DNA of 25,928 bases. Origin: a virus. The notes beneath the pieces are model-generated. The model searched no databases, was not told the DNA's origin, and was given only the letters and a program-made list of their open reading frames with translations. Both the position numbers and the translations under genes were made by a program. Position 1 is the stretch's first letter; each line of letters begins with the position of its first letter. Shown one piece after another: positions 23,733-25,928 of this stretch. The stretch lies in IMG/VR virus record IMGVR_UViG_3300033144_004187, positions 1-25,928 of that record; one strand, given 5' to 3'.

Positions 23733-24476
23733 ATGGTGGACATACAAAGTCTCAAAGAGCAATTCGGTCCTCTCTTCAAGGTAACGGTAGGGGGGACCGA
23801 TTTCATATTCAAGCAACTGTCTATAGGTGAGTTCAGTGAGATTGGAGATATGGATTTAACTCCTGATGTCGCTGATACAATACTCCAGAATGGGGTGGTG
23901 TATCCCGAGGAGTATCAGCTTCGATTGGGAGAACTCCTGGGCTTATCTGAGGCCATATTGAAAACATCAGGCTGGTCCGATCCTGATATCTTTCTTGATG
24001 TTTTGGATGATAAAAGGAAGACAACCAACCTCATGTTTCCACAGGCAAAATCAGCACTGTGTACTGTGTTCAATATGAAGCCACGCGAAGTTGATGAATT
24101 ACAGATTGAAGAGTTTGCTGAGTTGGTCTCTCAAGCTGAGTCAGCTATGGGACAGCGCTTGTTCAAGAGCAAGAGAAGAAATAAAGAGTCAAATGAACAC
24201 GGCCCCATCCCTGAGATGAGACCAGTACCAGAAGATGGCAAGTGGGCTGCTAGTCCTGGTGATCTACAGAGCGCAGGGATTGCTCCTGCTTTCAACTCTT
24301 TGATAGAGCGCATAGAGGACGAAACAGGCAACACACCACTCACATACAATGAAGCCAAGAAACTGAAGAGGAGACCATCCGAGAACCTACCAAAAGCAGA
24401 ACTCAATAAGGAGGTTCAGTGGGTGGATGACTTGAGGAAATACCAGAAGCCAGAAGAGTGGCCGGATGGAAAATAA
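23733..24476 (+). CDS. Tail assembly chaperone-like protein 2 (247 aa)
   Basis: Residues about 10-80 repeat the fold of the preceding gene: VTVGGTDFIFKQLSIGEFSE matches its STIGSDTYIFKSLDRVTYND, and GLSEAILKTSGW matches its ALSEEIYKVSGF. The rest is mostly helical and charged, with KSALCTVFNMKPREVDELQI and EEFAELVSQAESAMGQRLFK, typical of the T-part of a tail chaperone. The C-terminal third is hydrophilic and extended, ending in WVDDLRKYQKPEEWPDGK. It has its own strong ribosome site (AAGGAGG 23720-23726) and start, and lies in the same reading frame as gene 1 with two stops between them. The stop overlaps the next start (TAATG). Confidence 0.65.
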   Translation: MVDIQSLKEQFGPLFKVTVGGTDFIFKQLSIGEFSEIGDMDLTPDVADTILQNGVVYPEEYQLRLGELLGLSEAILKTSGWSDPDIFLDVLDDKRKTTNLMFPQAKSALCTVFNMKPREVDELQIEEFAELVSQAESAMGQRLFKSKRRNKESNEHGPIPEMRPVPEDGKWAASPGDLQSAGIAPAFNSLIERIEDETGNTPLTYNEAKKLKRRPSENLPKAELNKEVQWVDDLRKYQKPEEWPDGK

Positions 24477-25928
24477 TGGGACAGAACGAATCATACTACG
24501 ATGAGTACTATGCGGAAGCACGGGAGACCATACCTGTAGGGTTGGATGATATCCCTATTCCGGGTTCGTTCAAGACAGCGGACCTCCTGCGTCTAGGTGC
24601 CACTCTTGTTGCCTTCCCTATTGTCATCGGTGCTCTCCATAAGGGCATGGGCCGAATAGGCCCAACCCTCAGTAGAGGGCTCGCCACAGGTATAGCCAAA
24701 TCCCTCAGACCTACCAGTATCTACACCAGGGCGTTTAGTCGGATCAAAGCATCCAGTTCAGGTCCAGGACCCACTCTCTCCCAGACAGTGGAGTCCATGC
24801 CCAAGGATCACTTCCTGAACATCCTTCGCTCACGCATGACGAAGAAGACAACTTCCATGACCCAGGAGTACATGCAGTGGAAGAGTAGATCTGCCCAGCT
24901 CATGGCCCAGCGTCGTTCTGGTGGTATGTCTCCCGTTCGAGCAAGAGCTATCCGATCTCAGGAGTTCTTCAGGAAGCTAAGCGATCCTAAGTTTGTCAAG
25001 AGTGGTATGGCTCGTCATGCCCAGCAGTACATGAAGAGATCGTTTGCATTCTACGGTGCAGCTAGAATCATTGGTGGTGTTGAAGGTCATGATGATGGTC
25101 CAAGCATCTTTAATCCAGTTGGTACGGCTCTGGACTTCATGAAGTTCACGGTTGGGTTCTATCCTATAGATCTGGCTCTACTTGGTGGCGGAAAGATTAT
25201 CTCTCAGAGTTTCCATGGAGGGGCTGGTGCTCTACAGGGAGCCCTTGGTCGTAACAAAGACAACATGCGTAAGTACATGGCTCGCCATGCTGCTGGTGCT
25301 GCGAAGTGGAGAGAGAAGTTAGCATCTTCTGCTTATGGCTCCAGAGGAGCCTGGAGGAAATACAGAGACCAAGTCAAGTGGCGAGACACACCACCGCATA
25401 AGTCAGTAGGAATGGTTGGTAAGTATGGACTAGCTCAAACGGGTAAACTTCTCAAGGCTGGGTGGGATCAGGGTGTGGGGCAGCGCAGGCAGATCATTCA
25501 AGAGAGAAGAAAAGATCCATACATCACTGAGGCATTGCGAGTAGCAGCTGGTGCTATGGATAAGGCATCCAGAGCGGTTGGTGGTCAAACAAGCGGTAAC
25601 TTCTCTTCTGCTCCTGTTGACGACAGGCAAATGCTGCGTGGTGCTCTGAAGGATGAATTCAAGAAAGCTTCTGAGTGGAAGCCCAGTTTCTTTGAAGACC
25701 TCATGGGACTGGAAAGAGCCAAGCTTGCTGAGACAGCCAGAAGACACGTAGCTGAGAAAATGGTCAAGACCTGGGGACTTGGTAAGGCTGGTGAAAGCCA
25801 GGAGCAGTTCTACCAGATGTACACCAAGAATATGTACAACGACCGGATGGTTTACAACCTGGGTGATGGTAAGACCATGGACCTCAGTCCATTCAACCCC
25901 AAGAGTGGCATCCAGAAGATATACAGAC
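24476..25928 (+). CDS. N-terminus of a large tail protein, possibly tape measure (3'-partial)
   Basis: ATG 24476 overlaps the previous stop (TAATG), and the frame stays open for 484 codons to the window end, so the full protein is larger. Following the chaperone pair, the gene is in the usual tape-measure position. The visible part starts acidic (ESYYDEYYAEARETIPVGLD), then has a hydrophobic segment (LLRLGATLVAFPIVIGAL, about residues 37-54). After that come Arg/Lys-rich helices (TKKTTSMTQEYMQWKSRSAQ, GGMSPVRARAIRSQEFFRKL). Two more hydrophobic stretches lie around residues 190-202 and 219-243 (FMKFTVGFYPIDLALLGGGK). The remainder is basic and helical. It does not show a long regular heptad repeat in the visible part, so the tape-measure call is from position and size. 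An alternative is a large virion-associated ejection or lytic protein. Confidence 0.55.
   Translation, partial: MGQNESYYDEYYAEARETIPVGLDDIPIPGSFKTADLLRLGATLVAFPIVIGALHKGMGRIGPTLSRGLATGIAKSLRPTSIYTRAFSRIKASSSGPGPTLSQTVESMPKDHFLNILRSRMTKKTTSMTQEYMQWKSRSAQLMAQRRSGGMSPVRARAIRSQEFFRKLSDPKFVKSGMARHAQQYMKRSFAFYGAARIIGGVEGHDDGPSIFNPVGTALDFMKFTVGFYPIDLALLGGGKIISQSFHGGAGALQGALGRNKDNMRKYMARHAAGAAKWREKLASSAYGSRGAWRKYRDQVKWRDTPPHKSVGMVGKYGLAQTGKLLKAGWDQGVGQRRQIIQERRKDPYITEALRVAAGAMDKASRAVGGQTSGNFSSAPVDDRQMLRGALKDEFKKASEWKPSFFEDLMGLERAKLAETARRHVAEKMVKTWGLGKAGESQEQFYQMYTKNMYNDRMVYNLGDGKTMDLSPFNPKSGIQKIYR

Overview
This window is a continuous stretch of a tailed-phage (or prophage) virion-morphogenesis module. 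Every supported gene is on the + strand, packed with gaps of less than about 90 bases and several stop/start overlaps. A tail sheath gene followed by tail-tube-type genes means a contractile-tailed (myovirus-type) particle. Strong AAGGAGG-type ribosome binding sites indicate a bacterial host. Nothing in the sequence identifies the host further. No integrase, tRNA, CRISPR array, insertion sequence or host gene is visible, and there is no gene-free stretch longer than 300 bases.

Layout. (1) 2-5065: the 3' part of a very large modular tail or host-recognition protein, built from fibronectin-III-like repeats, a LamG-like domain, a carbohydrate-binding-like domain and a phage tail-tip C-terminus; its start lies upstream of the window. 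(2) 5076-7673: a small unknown protein, a truncated SAM-methyltransferase-like protein and a 653-residue protein of unknown function. (3) 7670-14211: head module, with a portal fused to a MuF-type minor head domain, a prohead protease with a nested scaffold, a probable decoration or accessory capsid protein, and an HK97-fold major capsid protein. (4) 14298-17727: neck/connector region, including an Ig-like protein whose C-terminal continuation is in the +1 frame, and a probable tail terminator. (5) 17742-23249: tail sheath followed by three tail-tube-like proteins in a row. (6) 23268-24476: two tail assembly chaperone-like genes. (7) 24476 to the window end: the N-terminal 484 residues of a large tail protein, possibly the tape measure.

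How it works together: the portal, protease/scaffold and capsid genes build and mature the head. The connector genes close it and attach the tail terminator. The sheath surrounds the tube, and the chaperones would act on the tape measure. The large modular protein probably forms part of the adsorption apparatus. Hairpins directly follow the capsid, sheath and first tube genes, the three products needed in most copies, which suggests post-transcriptional or terminator-based tuning within one long operon.

Most notable points: the apparent +1 frame break in the Ig-like connector gene, the portal-MuF fusion, the nested scaffold start, the three consecutive tube-fold paralogs, the tail chaperone pair made as two separate homologous genes rather than by frameshifting, and the truncated methyltransferase embedded in a structural operon.
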